From Marinococcus halophilus (GTDB lineage: Bacteria > Bacillota > Bacilli > Bacillales > Marinococcaceae): a DNA stretch of 64,000 nucleotides. The stretch lies in contig NZ_NPFA01000002.1 of assembly GCF_002265875.1 (NCBI RefSeq), positions 124,157-188,156 of the forward strand, given 5' to 3'. The notes under the pieces were generated by a model, which was not told the DNA's origin, made no database searches, and saw only the letters and a list, made by a program, of their open reading frames with translations. Positions 27,110 to 36,209 of this stretch are shown here, piece by piece (the first letter of the stretch is position 1; every line of letters starts with the position of its first letter). The translations under genes were made by a program, and so were the position numbers.

Positions 27110-28945
27110 GTGACAGTTTTACGTAAAGATATTCGCAATATCGCGATTATTGCCCACGTTGACCACGGGAAAACCACCCTTGTCGACCAGCTTCTTCGTC
27201 AATCAGGAACTTTTCGGGAAAATGAACAGGTAGACGAGCGGGCAATGGACACCAACGATATTGAAAAAGAACGCGGTATTACGATTCTGGCGAAAAACAC
27301 AGCAGTAAAGTACCATGATACGCGTATCAACATTCTTGATACCCCGGGCCACGCGGATTTTGGCGGGGAAGTAGAACGTATCATGAAAATGGTGGACGGT
27401 GTACTTCTGGTTGTAGACGCCTATGAAGGCTGCATGCCGCAGACTCGCTTTGTTTTGAAAAAAGCATTGGAGCAGAACTTGACTCCGGTCGTAGTCGTAA
27501 ACAAAATTGACCGCGATATGGCCCGTCCTTCAGAAGTTGTGGATGAAGTGCTGGACTTGTTTATCGAGCTCGGAGCAAACGAAGACCAAATCGATTTTCC
27601 GGTTGTTTATGCTTCCGCAATTAACGGCACGGCAAGCGAAGACCCTGAAAAACAGGACGAAAATATGGACGTTATTTTCCGTATGATTTCAGATAATGTG
27701 CCAGTGCCAGTGGACAATAGTGACGAGCCGTTCCAGTTCCAGATAGCGATGCTTGACTACAATGATTATCTGGGGAGAATTGGTGTCGGAAGGGTCTTCC
27801 GTGGAACGCTGCGAACAGGCGACCAGGCAGCGCTGGTTAAGCTTGACGGTACGGTGAAAAAATTCCGTATTTCTAAAATGTTTGGTTTCTTTGGCCTGAA
27901 AAAAGAAGAAGTCAGCGAAGCGAAAGCCGGGGACCTGGTGGCCATATCCGGTGTAGAAGATATCATGGTTGGGGAAACAATATGCCCGGTGGATCATCAG
28001 GAAGCACTGCCGGTACTTCGTATTGATGAACCAACGCTGCAAATGACTTTTCTTGTGAATAATAGTCCATTTGCCGGACGGGAAGGATCCAAAATTACGA
28101 GCCGTAAAATTGAAGAACGGCTGCTGACGCAGTTGGAAACGGATGTGAGTCTCCGGGTCGAACAAACGGACAGCCCGGACGCCTGGCTGATTTCCGGCCG
28201 CGGTGAGCTTCACCTGTCTATTTTAATTGAAAACCTTCGCCGCGAAGATTTTGAACTGCAGGTATCTAAGCCGCAGGTAATTATTAAAGAAGTGGACGGC
28301 GTACTCTGTGAGCCTTATGAACGCCTTCAGGTTGATGTACCTGAGGACTTTACCGGACCGGTAATGGAATCCCTCGGTGAACGTAAAGGTGAAATGGAAA
28401 ACATGGTTAATAAAGGTGACGGCCAGGTCCGGATTGACTTTATGATCCCATCCCGCGGCTTGGTTGGATATACGAATGAATTCTTATCCCAGACTAAAGG
28501 ATACGGCATCTTGAACCATACGTTTGAAGAGTACCGTCCGTATATCAAAGAGCAGATTGGCGGCCGCCGTCAGGGAGTGCTCGTTTCCATGGAAAATGGA
28601 AAAGCGACTCCATACAGCATGATGCAGCTTGAAGACCGCGGTACGATGTTTGTCGAGCCTGGTACTGAAATTTATGAAGGCATGATTGTCGGTGAGCACA
28701 GCCGTGAAAATGATTTGGCTGTAAACGTAACAAAAGCGAAGCAGCAGACAAACGTGCGTTCAGCTACCAAGGACCAGACCGTAACGATGAAACGCCCGCG
28801 GGTTCTGACACTTGAAGAAGCTCTTGAGTATTTGAACGCAGATGAGTACTGCGAAGTTACTCCGGATTCAATCCGACTAAGAAAGAAAATTCTCCAAAAA
28901 GGCGAACGCGAGCGCGAAGAAAAGCGCCAGAGCGTTTCCAAATAA
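27110..28945 (+). CDS. typA: Translational GTPase TypA/BipA
   Basis: A ribosome-associated GTPase of the elongation-factor family, needed for growth under stress such as cold and for ribosome assembly. The 611-residue protein has G1 AHVDHGKT (15-22), the switch I RGITI, G3 [12 protein letters not shown]4 NKID, domains II and III (EF-G-like), and the TypA-specific C-terminal domain with [30 protein letters not shown]. It starts at GTG 27110 behind AGGAGAG. It corresponds to ylaG of B. subtilis. Confidence 0.97.
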   Translation: MTVLRKDIRNIAIIAHVDHGKTTLVDQLLRQSGTFRENEQVDERAMDTNDIEKERGITILAKNTAVKYHDTRINILDTPGHADFGGEVERIMKMVDGVLLVVDAYEGCMPQTRFVLKKALEQNLTPVVVVNKIDRDMARPSEVVDEVLDLFIELGANEDQIDFPVVYASAINGTASEDPEKQDENMDVIFRMISDNVPVPVDNSDEPFQFQIAMLDYNDYLGRIGVGRVFRGTLRTGDQAALVKLDGTVKKFRISKMFGFFGLKKEEVSEAKAGDLVAISGVEDIMVGETICPVDHQEALPVLRIDEPTLQMTFLVNNSPFAGREGSKITSRKIEERLLTQLETDVSLRVEQTDSPDAWLISGRGELHLSILIENLRREDFELQVSKPQVIIKEVDGVLCEPYERLQVDVPEDFTGPVMESLGERKGEMENMVNKGDGQVRIDFMIPSRGLVGYTNEFLSQTKGYGILNHTFEEYRPYIKEQIGGRRQGVLVSMENGKATPYSMMQLEDRGTMFVEPGTEIYEGMIVGEHSRENDLAVNVTKAKQQTNVRSATKDQTVTMKRPRVLTLEEALEYLNADEYCEVTPDSIRLRKKILQKGEREREEKRQSVSK

Positions 28946-28990
28946 TAAAAATCCCGGCTGCAGTAATTACTGCAGCCGGGATTTTTATTA
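28943..28990. terminator. Perfectly palindromic bidirectional terminator after typA
   Basis: A perfect 48-nt palindrome (24 nt each side of 28966/28967) with CCCGGCTGCAG arms, A-runs left and T-runs right. It begins with the typA stop codon and serves both typA and the convergent ylaI. Confidence 0.92.
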
Positions 28991-29020
28991 TCAATCAATG
29001 CCGATCGGGTAAACCCATTA

Positions 29021-29224
29021 TTACCAGTCGTTGTCTTTTACCGGATCCCGGTATAAATGGAAATGACCAGTAGCTTTCCGCTCATTTGTTCGGTTTGAGA
29101 TCCGTTCATGGCATTCAGAACACATATACGTGTGAATCGGACGGTTCCTAATTTTTTTTGCTTGAGGATTTTCATCGTCCAATTTATGAATTTCATCGCA
29201 GATTACGCATTTTACCCGCATCAT
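29021..29224 (-). CDS. ylaI: YlaI family zinc-ribbon protein (DUF2197)
   Basis: A 67-residue protein with two CxxC motifs, VKCVICDE and YMCSECHERI, forming a probable zinc ribbon, followed by a basic tail (RTNERKATGHFHLYRD). This matches B. subtilis YlaI in size, pattern and place after typA. AGGTG precedes the ATG at 29224. The function is unknown; zinc-ribbon size suggests nucleic-acid or protein binding. Confidence 0.87.
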   Translation of the reverse strand: MMRVKCVICDEIHKLDDENPQAKKIRNRPIHTYMCSECHERISNRTNERKATGHFHLYRDPVKDNDW

Positions 29225-29404
29225 TTCGTTTCACCTCTGCTTTATGCAACCAAAAGATATGCTTTAAGTATAACACGACCGCTGCCTTGATAACAGAAGA
29301 GGGGCCAGATGATTAGAACAGAAAATTAAACAAAAGAATCCGAAAAAGAATGGACAAATTTTCAGACCAAAATGGTACTATTATACATATAAGGGGGGAT
29401 ACAT

Positions 29405-29863
29405 ATGGCTAGTCGTGTGTTTGACGAGCTACCTGAAGAAATCGTCTATTTATTAAAGCAGGAACAGTACGTGACGGTCTCTACGATCAATCAGAAAAAT
29501 TCTACCCCGGATATTCACGCCGTGTCATGGGTATATGCATCTTCATCCCGAATGCTCCGGTTTGCGGTTGATGCCCGGGCGTCCGTAATGAAAAACTTGC
29601 GGGCGGCTCCGGGAATGGCTATGACTGTCATCGGCGGAGGCACCACTTACTCCATTGCAGGCAGAGGGAAAATTTTAACGACGGAGGTCAATGGTATATC
29701 TTTTCCGCTTGCAATCATAGAAGTGGAGGTCGTTGAAGTGAAAGATGTAATGTTTTACGGTTCCAGAATGATCAGCGGCCCGGTGTTTGAGAAAACATAT
29801 GACCTGGAAGCGGCAGATGAGCTGGATAATAAAGTACTTGAAGCTATGAAGAAAACACAATAA
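29405..29863 (+). CDS. Pyridoxamine 5'-phosphate oxidase-like FMN-binding split-barrel protein
   Basis: A 152-residue single-domain protein of the FMN-binding split-barrel fold. The N-terminal block (LPEEIVYLLKQEQYVTVSTINQKNSTPDIHAVSWVYA) and AVDARASVMKNLRAAPGMAMTVIGGG are characteristic of this superfamily. Such proteins bind FMN or F420-like cofactors, or have lost activity; no substrate can be assigned. AAGGGGGG lies before the ATG. It is 44 nt upstream of the PhoH gene and may be cotranscribed. Confidence 0.82.
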   Translation: MASRVFDELPEEIVYLLKQEQYVTVSTINQKNSTPDIHAVSWVYASSSRMLRFAVDARASVMKNLRAAPGMAMTVIGGGTTYSIAGRGKILTTEVNGISFPLAIIEVEVVEVKDVMFYGSRMISGPVFEKTYDLEAADELDNKVLEAMKKTQ

Positions 29864-29906
29864 TTTAAATATTGCGATAGAGACAAGATAGGGGGAAGCA
29901 CCTGTT

Positions 29907-31229
29907 ATGAAAAAAATTTACGTTTTAGATACGAACGTACTGCTCCAAGATCCCCAGGCAATTTATCAGTTTGACGAACATCATGTAGTGATTCCGGCAG
30001 TGGTTCTGGAAGAAATTGATTCCAAAAAAAGATTGATGGATGAACTTGGCAGAAACGCGAGAGAAACAGCCAGGATTCTGGATCGCTTCCGCGGAAAAGG
30101 CAAACTCCATGAAGGAGTTTCTCTCGGTTCAGGCGGGACACTACGTGTAGAACTGAATCACCGTTCATACGAAAGCATGAAAGATACTTTTATTGAAGTG
30201 ACCAATGACAATCGTATCCTCGCCGTGGCCCAGAATTTAAAGGACGAATACGAGCTTTTGGGCGACTACCATGTCGTCATTATCAGTAAAGACGCTCTTG
30301 TACGCGTGAAAGCAGATGCTCTTGGTATAACAGCAGAGGACTTTTTGAATGACCGGGTCACCCAATACGACAATATTTATAAAGGGCATCAGACACTGAC
30401 GGTCGACCGCCCGTTGCTTGACGCTTTTTTCGAGGAAGGCTCTCTCGCTTCCGGGGAGGTTTCTGAAGAAGGGTTCTGCCCCCATGAATTCCTTATTTTA
30501 AGAGATGGTCTGAGCAGCTCTTCAGCTCTTGCAAAGGTTGACGCCTCCGGCAAAAGAATTCGTAAATTCACATCAGAGATTGATCATGTTTGGGGTATCC
30601 GTCCGAAAAACGTGGAGCAGAAAATGGCCCTCGAGCTGCTGCTTCGGGAAGATATACCCCTTGTAACATTGACTGGACGGGCAGGAACGGGCAAAACCCT
30701 ATTGACTCTTGCTGCCGGATTGCTTCAGATTGAAGATATGGAAAGATACCATAAGCTGTTGGTTGCAAGACCTGTTGTGCCGCTTGGTAAAGATATAGGT
30801 TACCTCCCAGGGGAAAAAGATGAAAAGCTGCGCCCATGGATGCAGCCTATCTATGATAACCTGGAGTATCTTTTTAACGCTAAAAAGCCCGGCGAGCTTG
30901 ATTCGATTCTTGCCGGGATGGGGTCGATTCAGGTGGAGGCATTAACTTATATTCGCGGACGCAGTATTCCGGATCAGTATATTATAATTGATGAGGCTCA
31001 GAATCTAACAAAGCACGAAGTAAAAACAATATTAACAAGAGTGGGAGAAGGCAGTAAAATTGTTTTTCTCGGCGACCCGGCCCAAATTGATCACCCGTAC
31101 CTCGACGAATTAAACAACGGCCTGGCCTATGTGGTTGAAATGTTCAAAAATCAAGGGATCAGCGGGCACGTCAAGCTGGAGAAAGGAGAACGTTCCGGTC
31201 TCGCGCAGCTTGCAGCGGACATACTATAA
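29907..31229 (+). CDS. ylaK: PhoH family ATPase with N-terminal PIN domain (YlaK-like)
   Basis: A fusion of a PIN ribonuclease domain (residues 1-145, with the acidic DTNVLLQDP and late EVTNDNRIL) and a PhoH-type P-loop ATPase (about 230-440). Walker A is GRAGTGKT (257-264) and Walker B is IIIDEAQN (about 359-366). The 440-residue length matches the PhoH2 class, described as RNA helicase/RNase proteins, and the YlaK homologue in B. subtilis. GGGGGAAG precedes the ATG. Confidence 0.92.
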   Translation: MKKIYVLDTNVLLQDPQAIYQFDEHHVVIPAVVLEEIDSKKRLMDELGRNARETARILDRFRGKGKLHEGVSLGSGGTLRVELNHRSYESMKDTFIEVTNDNRILAVAQNLKDEYELLGDYHVVIISKDALVRVKADALGITAEDFLNDRVTQYDNIYKGHQTLTVDRPLLDAFFEEGSLASGEVSEEGFCPHEFLILRDGLSSSSALAKVDASGKRIRKFTSEIDHVWGIRPKNVEQKMALELLLREDIPLVTLTGRAGTGKTLLTLAAGLLQIEDMERYHKLLVARPVVPLGKDIGYLPGEKDEKLRPWMQPIYDNLEYLFNAKKPGELDSILAGMGSIQVEALTYIRGRSIPDQYIIIDEAQNLTKHEVKTILTRVGEGSKIVFLGDPAQIDHPYLDELNNGLAYVVEMFKNQGISGHVKLEKGERSGLAQLAADIL

Positions 31230-31268
31230 AAAACGACAGCTGGAATAGCTCCAGCTGTCGTTTCTGTT
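31230..31268. terminator. Bidirectional terminator between phoH and the next gene
   Basis: AACGACAGCTGGA pairs with TCCAGCTGTCGTT across a 5-nt loop, with A-run left and T-rich right. Confidence 0.9.
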
Positions 31269-31780
31269 TATTTTACCTGAAAACCTGTTACATGCCGAAT
31301 AGGATTAGCCTTGTTAGTCCCGTTTCCGTAATATATGTGGACCGGGCCGTCTTCTTTTAGCGGACTGCCCTTATGGGAAAATGCTACAATGAAATTTTTC
31401 GCTTCTTCAAGAGATACAAGATGAGTTTCTGCTTCTGTTTCCACAACAACGTGGCTTGCGTCCTCTTTTGGTTCGGCATTCTGTAAAAACGGCTCAAACC
31501 TGATGCCGAAGGAGCCGTTGATGATGGCTTCTTTTTTGTTGCGTACTTTGTTAGTGCGTCCGCGTCCTGGGTCCGGATCAGGGGCATTGGAACCTTCTTC
31601 ACGGTCACGTGCAAACCGCCTGGCTGTATGATCGGCTTCCGTGGAAGGCTGCTCTCCGGCAGCAGGATCGGTATCAAAATACGTATCAAGGTCAATTTTG
31701 CGGTCATCAAATATCCAGGTAGTAGGATCGAGAGTGATCGGAAAACGAACATTCCCCTGAATCATTACGATGAAATTCAT
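31268..31780 (-). CDS. Conserved hypothetical protein, YlaL-like
   Basis: A 170-residue cytoplasmic protein. Residues 1-40 (MIQGNVRFPITLDPTTWIFDDRKIDLDTYF) form a conserved strand pair, a charged low-complexity linker (about 40-85, rich in Asp/Arg/Glu) follows, and the C-terminal half ends HIYYGNGTNKANPIRHVTGFQVK. Position between the PhoH gene and ylaN and the start pattern fit the Bacillus YlaL group, but that identification is from memory and uncertain. GGAGGA precedes the ATG at 31780. No catalytic motif was recognised. Confidence 0.65.
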   Translation of the reverse strand: MNFIVMIQGNVRFPITLDPTTWIFDDRKIDLDTYFDTDPAAGEQPSTEADHTARRFARDREEGSNAPDPDPGRGRTNKVRNKKEAIINGSFGIRFEPFLQNAEPKEDASHVVVETEAETHLVSLEEAKNFIVAFSHKGSPLKEDGPVHIYYGNGTNKANPIRHVTGFQVK

Positions 31781-31989
31781 AAAGCACTCCTCCAATTTTA
31801 TAGCTGCTGATAGGAACTGGTTTTTATGCTACCACAACCGGGTAATAGAGAAAAAGCAGAAGCTGCTGCTGGCCCGGAGATTATGGCTTATAGTCTGAAG
31901 AATCAAGATTTTATACGTAAATCGTCTTGCTTTTTTTTTAATGAACAGATAAGATGAATAGAAGGAGTCAGCTTGTAGGAGGGATTGCC

Positions 31990-32271
31990 TTGAGCATGAG
32001 GGCAGCAACAGAACATAGCGAGAAAGCATACGCTTTATTGAAAGCAGATGCTGAAAAGATTAGAAAACTTATTGAAGTGCAGATGGACAACTTGACAATG
32101 CCTCAATGCCCGCTTTACGAAGAGGTGCTTGATACACAAATGTTTGGGCTTTCACGGGAAATCGACTTTGCCATTCGTTTGAATCTCATCGACGAACATA
32201 CCGGTAAACAAATTCTCTCTGAACTTGAACGGAAACTTGCTGCTTTTCATGAAGCAACAGTCGGTGGATGA
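31990..32271 (+). CDS. ylaN: YlaN (UPF0358), iron-dependent partner of Fur
   Basis: A 93-residue protein whose core [32 protein letters not shown] is nearly identical to B. subtilis and S. aureus YlaN. Published work describes YlaN as an iron-binding protein that relieves Fur repression. Starting at TTG 31990 places AGGAGGG 6 nt upstream and gives the family length; the ATG two codons later is further away. In B. subtilis ftsW lies between ylaN and pycA; here it is absent. Confidence 0.93.
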   Translation: MSMRAATEHSEKAYALLKADAEKIRKLIEVQMDNLTMPQCPLYEEVLDTQMFGLSREIDFAIRLNLIDEHTGKQILSELERKLAAFHEATVGG

Positions 32272-32272
32272 G

Positions 32273-32306
32273 CCAAGCTATTCTAATTGAATAGCTTGGT
32301 TTTTTT
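32273..32306 (+). terminator. Terminator after ylaN
   Basis: A perfect 11-bp stem (CCAAGCTATTC/GAATAGCTTGG) with a 5-nt loop is followed by seven Ts. Confidence 0.93.
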
Positions 32307-32427
32307 ACAAACAACTAAGTTTTTTATTTGAAGTTTTATTTTAGTGAAAATTAGGGAAATATTATGTAAAGCAGGCTCATCTTGTATTCAAAATAGGCAC
32401 AAATTTTAAAAAAATGAGAATATTACT

Positions 32428-32457
32428 TTGACAGATGGCCTGGTTCTTGCGTATGAT
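32428..32457 (+). promoter_or_regulatory. Sigma-A promoter of pycA
   Basis: Perfect -35 TTGACA at 32428 and TATGAT at 32452 with an 18-nt spacer, about 105 nt before the pycA start. No cre-like site was seen nearby. Confidence 0.75.
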
Positions 32458-32563
32458 AATTTATATTTAGAATTATCTGTTATTGAAGATAATTCTGATT
32501 GCTCCTATCGGGATAAGATAGATACATCCTGCTGGAGATGCATTAGATAAGAGGAGGAGAAGG

Positions 32564-35500
32564 ATGAACGGTCTAGAGAATATTAAAAAGGTATTAGTAG
32601 CAAACCGCGGTGAAATTGCTATACGCATATTTCGGGCGTGCACCGAATTACATATACGCACCGTGGCTATTTATTCCAATGAAGATGTAGGAGCATTCCA
32701 CCGGTATAAAGCAGATGAAGCTTACCTGGTAGGAGAAGGGCAGAAACCGATCGATGCGTATCTGGATATTGAAGATATTATCCGTACAGCAAAAGAGAAC
32801 GGTGTCGATGCTATTCACCCGGGCTATGGTTTTCTTTCTGAAAATATTGACTTTGCCAGACGCTGTGATGAAGAAGGAATTACCTTTATTGGTCCGGAGA
32901 CCCGTCACCTGGAAATGTTCGGGGATAAAGTCAAAGCGAGAGAAACGGCGATTGCTGCAGACCTCCCGGTTATTCCAGGAAGCGACGGTCCGGTAAACAG
33001 TGTGGAAGAAGTGAAGGAATTCACTGACAAGCACGGCTTCCCGATTATGATTAAAGCTTCGCTTGGCGGAGGCGGACGCGGCATGCGGATTGTCCGCGAT
33101 GCAGAATCGCTCGAGGATGCATACGACCGGGCAAAATCCGAAGCGAAATCTGCTTTTGGCAACGATATCGTTTATGTAGAAAAATTTGTCGAAAATCCAA
33201 AGCATATTGAAGTGCAGGTGCTCGGGGACAAAGCAGGAAACGTTATCCATTTGTATGAACGGGACTGTTCCATTCAGCGCCGCCATCAGAAAGTGGTGGA
33301 GGTAGCACCAAGTATTGCGCTCGATGAGTCGCTGCGTGAACGCATTTGCGATGCTGCTGTGAAACTGGCCAGAAATATTGAATACGTCAATGCGGGCACG
33401 GTAGAGTTTCTGGTTAACGACAAGGGAGAATTTTTCTTCATTGAAGTTAACCCCCGCGTTCAGGTAGAACATACAATTACGGAAATGATTACCGGGGTAG
33501 ACATCGTGCAGTCCCAGCTGAAAATCGCCGATGGCGGCACACTGCATGATGGTTCCATAGACATTCCAGAGCAAAAGGATATTAAAACCTTCGGCTATGC
33601 CATTCAATCCCGGGTGACGACAGAGGATCCTGCGAACGATTTCATGCCGGATACAGGACGAATCATGGCTTACCGTTCAAGCGGAGGCTTTGGAGTGAGG
33701 CTCGATGCCGGGAACGGGTTCCAGGGGGCGATCATATCTCCGTACTATGACTCTCTGCTCGTGAAGGTATCCACATGGGCACGGACATTTGAAGGGGCTT
33801 CGGAAAAAATGCTCCGGAACCTTCGGGAATTCCGGATTCGTGGTATTCGCACAAATATCCCGTTTTTGGAAAACGTTGTTCAGCATGAAAAATTCATTAC
33901 GGGCACGTATGACACTTCCTTTATCGATTCGAGCCCGGAGCTCTTCGTCTTTCCAGTGCGCCAGGACCGTGGAACGAAAATGCTCACATTTATCGGAGAA
34001 ACGATTGTAAATGGTTATCCCGGGCTTGAAAACACACCAAAGCCAACGCTCAACAAACCGGTGGTACCAAAGATCGATAAGAAAAAACCGATACCGAGAG
34101 GAACAAAACAAATTCTCGATGAACAGGGGCCAGAAGGGCTCGCAAACTGGGTGAAAGACCAAAATGAAGTGCTTTTGACTGACACCACGTTCCGTGATGC
34201 CCATCAGTCGCTGCTTGCTACGAGGGTCCGAAGCGATGACTTGAAGCGCATCGCAGAACCGACCTCCCGCATGCTGCCTAACTTGTTTTCCTCAGAGATG
34301 TGGGGTGGGGCAACATTCGACGTAGCTATGCGCTTTCTGCACGAAGATCCGTGGACCCGGCTGCTTGAACTTCGCGAGCGTATGCCGAACACGCTTCTGC
34401 AGATGCTTTTCCGTTCTTCCAATGCCGTAGGGTATAAAAATTACCCGGATAATCTGATTAAAGAATTTGTGCAAAAATCAGCCAATGCCGGAATTGATGT
34501 TTTCCGGATTTTTGATTCCCTTAACTGGCTGAAAGGAATGACGCTTACGATTGATGAAGTAAGACAGACGAATAAAATCGCTGAGGCTGCCATGTGCTAT
34601 ACAGGAGATATTCTTGATCCGAAGCGGGACAAATATGACCTGAAGTATTATAAAAACCTCGCGAAAGAGCTTGAAAACGCCGGCGCCCATATTCTGGGCA
34701 TTAAAGATATGGCAGGACTTTTAAAGCCGGAAGCAGCGTACCAGCTTGTTTCTGAGCTCAAAGATTCCATTTCCATTCCGGTGCACCTTCACACACATGA
34801 CACGAGCGGCAACGGTATCTTTACGTACGCCCGTGCGGTAGAAGCCGGAGTAGACATTGTCGATGTGGCAGAAAGCTCTATGGCTGGTCTCACTTCACAG
34901 CCAAGCGCAGACGGCTTGTATTATGCCCTGGCCGGAAATAAGCGGCAGCCGAAGGTGGATGTTGGTGCCCTGCAGGAGCTCAGTGACTTCTGGGATACCA
35001 CGCGTGAATACTACCAAGGCTTTGAAAGCGGCATGCGTTCACCCGCACCAGAGGTATATGAACACGAAATGCCGGGCGGCCAGTACAGCAATTTGCAGCA
35101 GCAGGCGAAAGCGGTAGGCCTTGGGGACCGCTGGCGGGAAGTGAAGAAAATGTACCGCCGTGTTAACGACATGTTTGGGGATGTTGTCAAAGTAACGCCG
35201 TCGTCGAAAATCGTCGGAGATATGGCACTGTATATGGTCCAAAACGACCTGACAGAAGAAGACGTTTACGATAATGGCCAGAACCTTGATTTCCCGGATT
35301 CCGTCGTGGAATTCTTCCAGGGCTACTTAGGGCAGCCGCACCAGGGCTTCCCGGAAAAACTTCAAAAAATTATTTTGAAGGATCGTACCCCTATTTCGAA
35401 CCGTCCGGGTGAAAATCTTGAACCAGTCGATTTTAAAGCTATTGAAGAAGAACTCTTTAACACGCTCGACCGCCCGGTGACCAGTCATGATATGATTTCC

Positions 35501-36010
35501 TACGCGATGTATCCGAAAGTATACATGGAATTTGAACAGTTCCGTCAAAGCTTCAGTGATGTATCTGTGCTTGATACACCGACGTTTTTCTACGGGCTCG
35601 AGCTCGGGGAAACAGTGGAAGTGGAAATCGAAAAAGGGAAAACGCTGATCGTGAAGCTCATTTCCGTATCAGAGCCGGACGAAACTGGTCATAGAAACGT
35701 GTACTTTGAATTGAACGGGCAGTCCCGTGAAGTTGTTATTAAGGATAAAAATGCCAAGGTGGATGCCAATGTGCGTCCAAAAGTGGATAAATCAAATCCT
35801 AACCATATTGGGGCAACGATGCCTGGAACCGTGCTGAAAACCTCTGTCAAAGAGGGCGATGAAGTGGCTAAAGGCGACCAGCTTATGATTACGGAAGCAA
35901 TGAAGATGGAAACGACTGTCCAGGCGCCGTTTGATGGTAAAATCAAGGGCGTTTATGTAGAAAATAATGAACCGATCGAATCGGGAGATCTTCTTCTCGA
36001 ATTTGAATAA
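32564..36010 (+). CDS. pycA: Pyruvate carboxylase
   Basis: A biotin enzyme that carboxylates pyruvate to oxaloacetate with ATP and bicarbonate, refilling the TCA cycle. The 1148-residue protein has the biotin carboxylase domain (1-450: KVLVANRGEIAIR, HPGYGFLSEN, GGGGRGMRIV, EVNPRVQVEHT), the carboxyltransferase domain from about residue 540 (DTTFRDAHQSLLATRVR, HTHDTSGNG) and a C-terminal biotin carrier domain with the biotinyl lysine in EAMKMET (K1114). GAGGAGGAG precedes the ATG. Pyruvate carboxylases of Firmicutes are often controlled by c-di-AMP or, in B. subtilis, contacted by DarB. Confidence 0.98.
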   Translation: MNGLENIKKVLVANRGEIAIRIFRACTELHIRTVAIYSNEDVGAFHRYKADEAYLVGEGQKPIDAYLDIEDIIRTAKENGVDAIHPGYGFLSENIDFARRCDEEGITFIGPETRHLEMFGDKVKARETAIAADLPVIPGSDGPVNSVEEVKEFTDKHGFPIMIKASLGGGGRGMRIVRDAESLEDAYDRAKSEAKSAFGNDIVYVEKFVENPKHIEVQVLGDKAGNVIHLYERDCSIQRRHQKVVEVAPSIALDESLRERICDAAVKLARNIEYVNAGTVEFLVNDKGEFFFIEVNPRVQVEHTITEMITGVDIVQSQLKIADGGTLHDGSIDIPEQKDIKTFGYAIQSRVTTEDPANDFMPDTGRIMAYRSSGGFGVRLDAGNGFQGAIISPYYDSLLVKVSTWARTFEGASEKMLRNLREFRIRGIRTNIPFLENVVQHEKFITGTYDTSFIDSSPELFVFPVRQDRGTKMLTFIGETIVNGYPGLENTPKPTLNKPVVPKIDKKKPIPRGTKQILDEQGPEGLANWVKDQNEVLLTDTTFRDAHQSLLATRVRSDDLKRIAEPTSRMLPNLFSSEMWGGATFDVAMRFLHEDPWTRLLELRERMPNTLLQMLFRSSNAVGYKNYPDNLIKEFVQKSANAGIDVFRIFDSLNWLKGMTLTIDEVRQTNKIAEAAMCYTGDILDPKRDKYDLKYYKNLAKELENAGAHILGIKDMAGLLKPEAAYQLVSELKDSISIPVHLHTHDTSGNGIFTYARAVEAGVDIVDVAESSMAGLTSQPSADGLYYALAGNKRQPKVDVGALQELSDFWDTTREYYQGFESGMRSPAPEVYEHEMPGGQYSNLQQQAKAVGLGDRWREVKKMYRRVNDMFGDVVKVTPSSKIVGDMALYMVQNDLTEEDVYDNGQNLDFPDSVVEFFQGYLGQPHQGFPEKLQKIILKDRTPISNRPGENLEPVDFKAIEEELFNTLDRPVTSHDMISYAMYPKVYMEFEQFRQSFSDVSVLDTPTFFYGLELGETVEVEIEKGKTLIVKLISVSEPDETGHRNVYFELNGQSREVVIKDKNAKVDANVRPKVDKSNPNHIGATMPGTVLKTSVKEGDEVAKGDQLMITEAMKMETTVQAPFDGKIKGVYVENNEPIESGDLLLEFE

Positions 36011-36018
36011 CAGGTACT

Positions 36019-36048
36019 AAAAGATCGGCCGGTAGGCCGGTCTTTTTT
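36019..36048 (+). terminator. Terminator after pycA
   Basis: AAAGATCGGCC pairs with GGCCGGTCTTT with one G-U pair and a 4-nt loop, followed by TTTTTT. Confidence 0.88.
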
Positions 36049-36209
36049 TATGGCAAAATAAAAATAGAGAAAAATCTAACACAGAGAGGTAGTAGGTTTC
36101 AAAAAATGAAATTTCTATGGAAGCATGTTTTCTTACGGAAAAAGCGTTAAATAAACTGAAAAAAGGTATAGAATTGAAGAAGAACTACGGTATAAAAGGA
36201 GCGGAATGT

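Noticed and set aside
32648-33607. A 319-codon open frame antisense to pycA
   Set aside because: It lies fully opposite the biotin carboxylase domain of pycA, has no ribosome binding site and encodes an unusual His/Phe/Asn-rich protein typical of a shadow frame.
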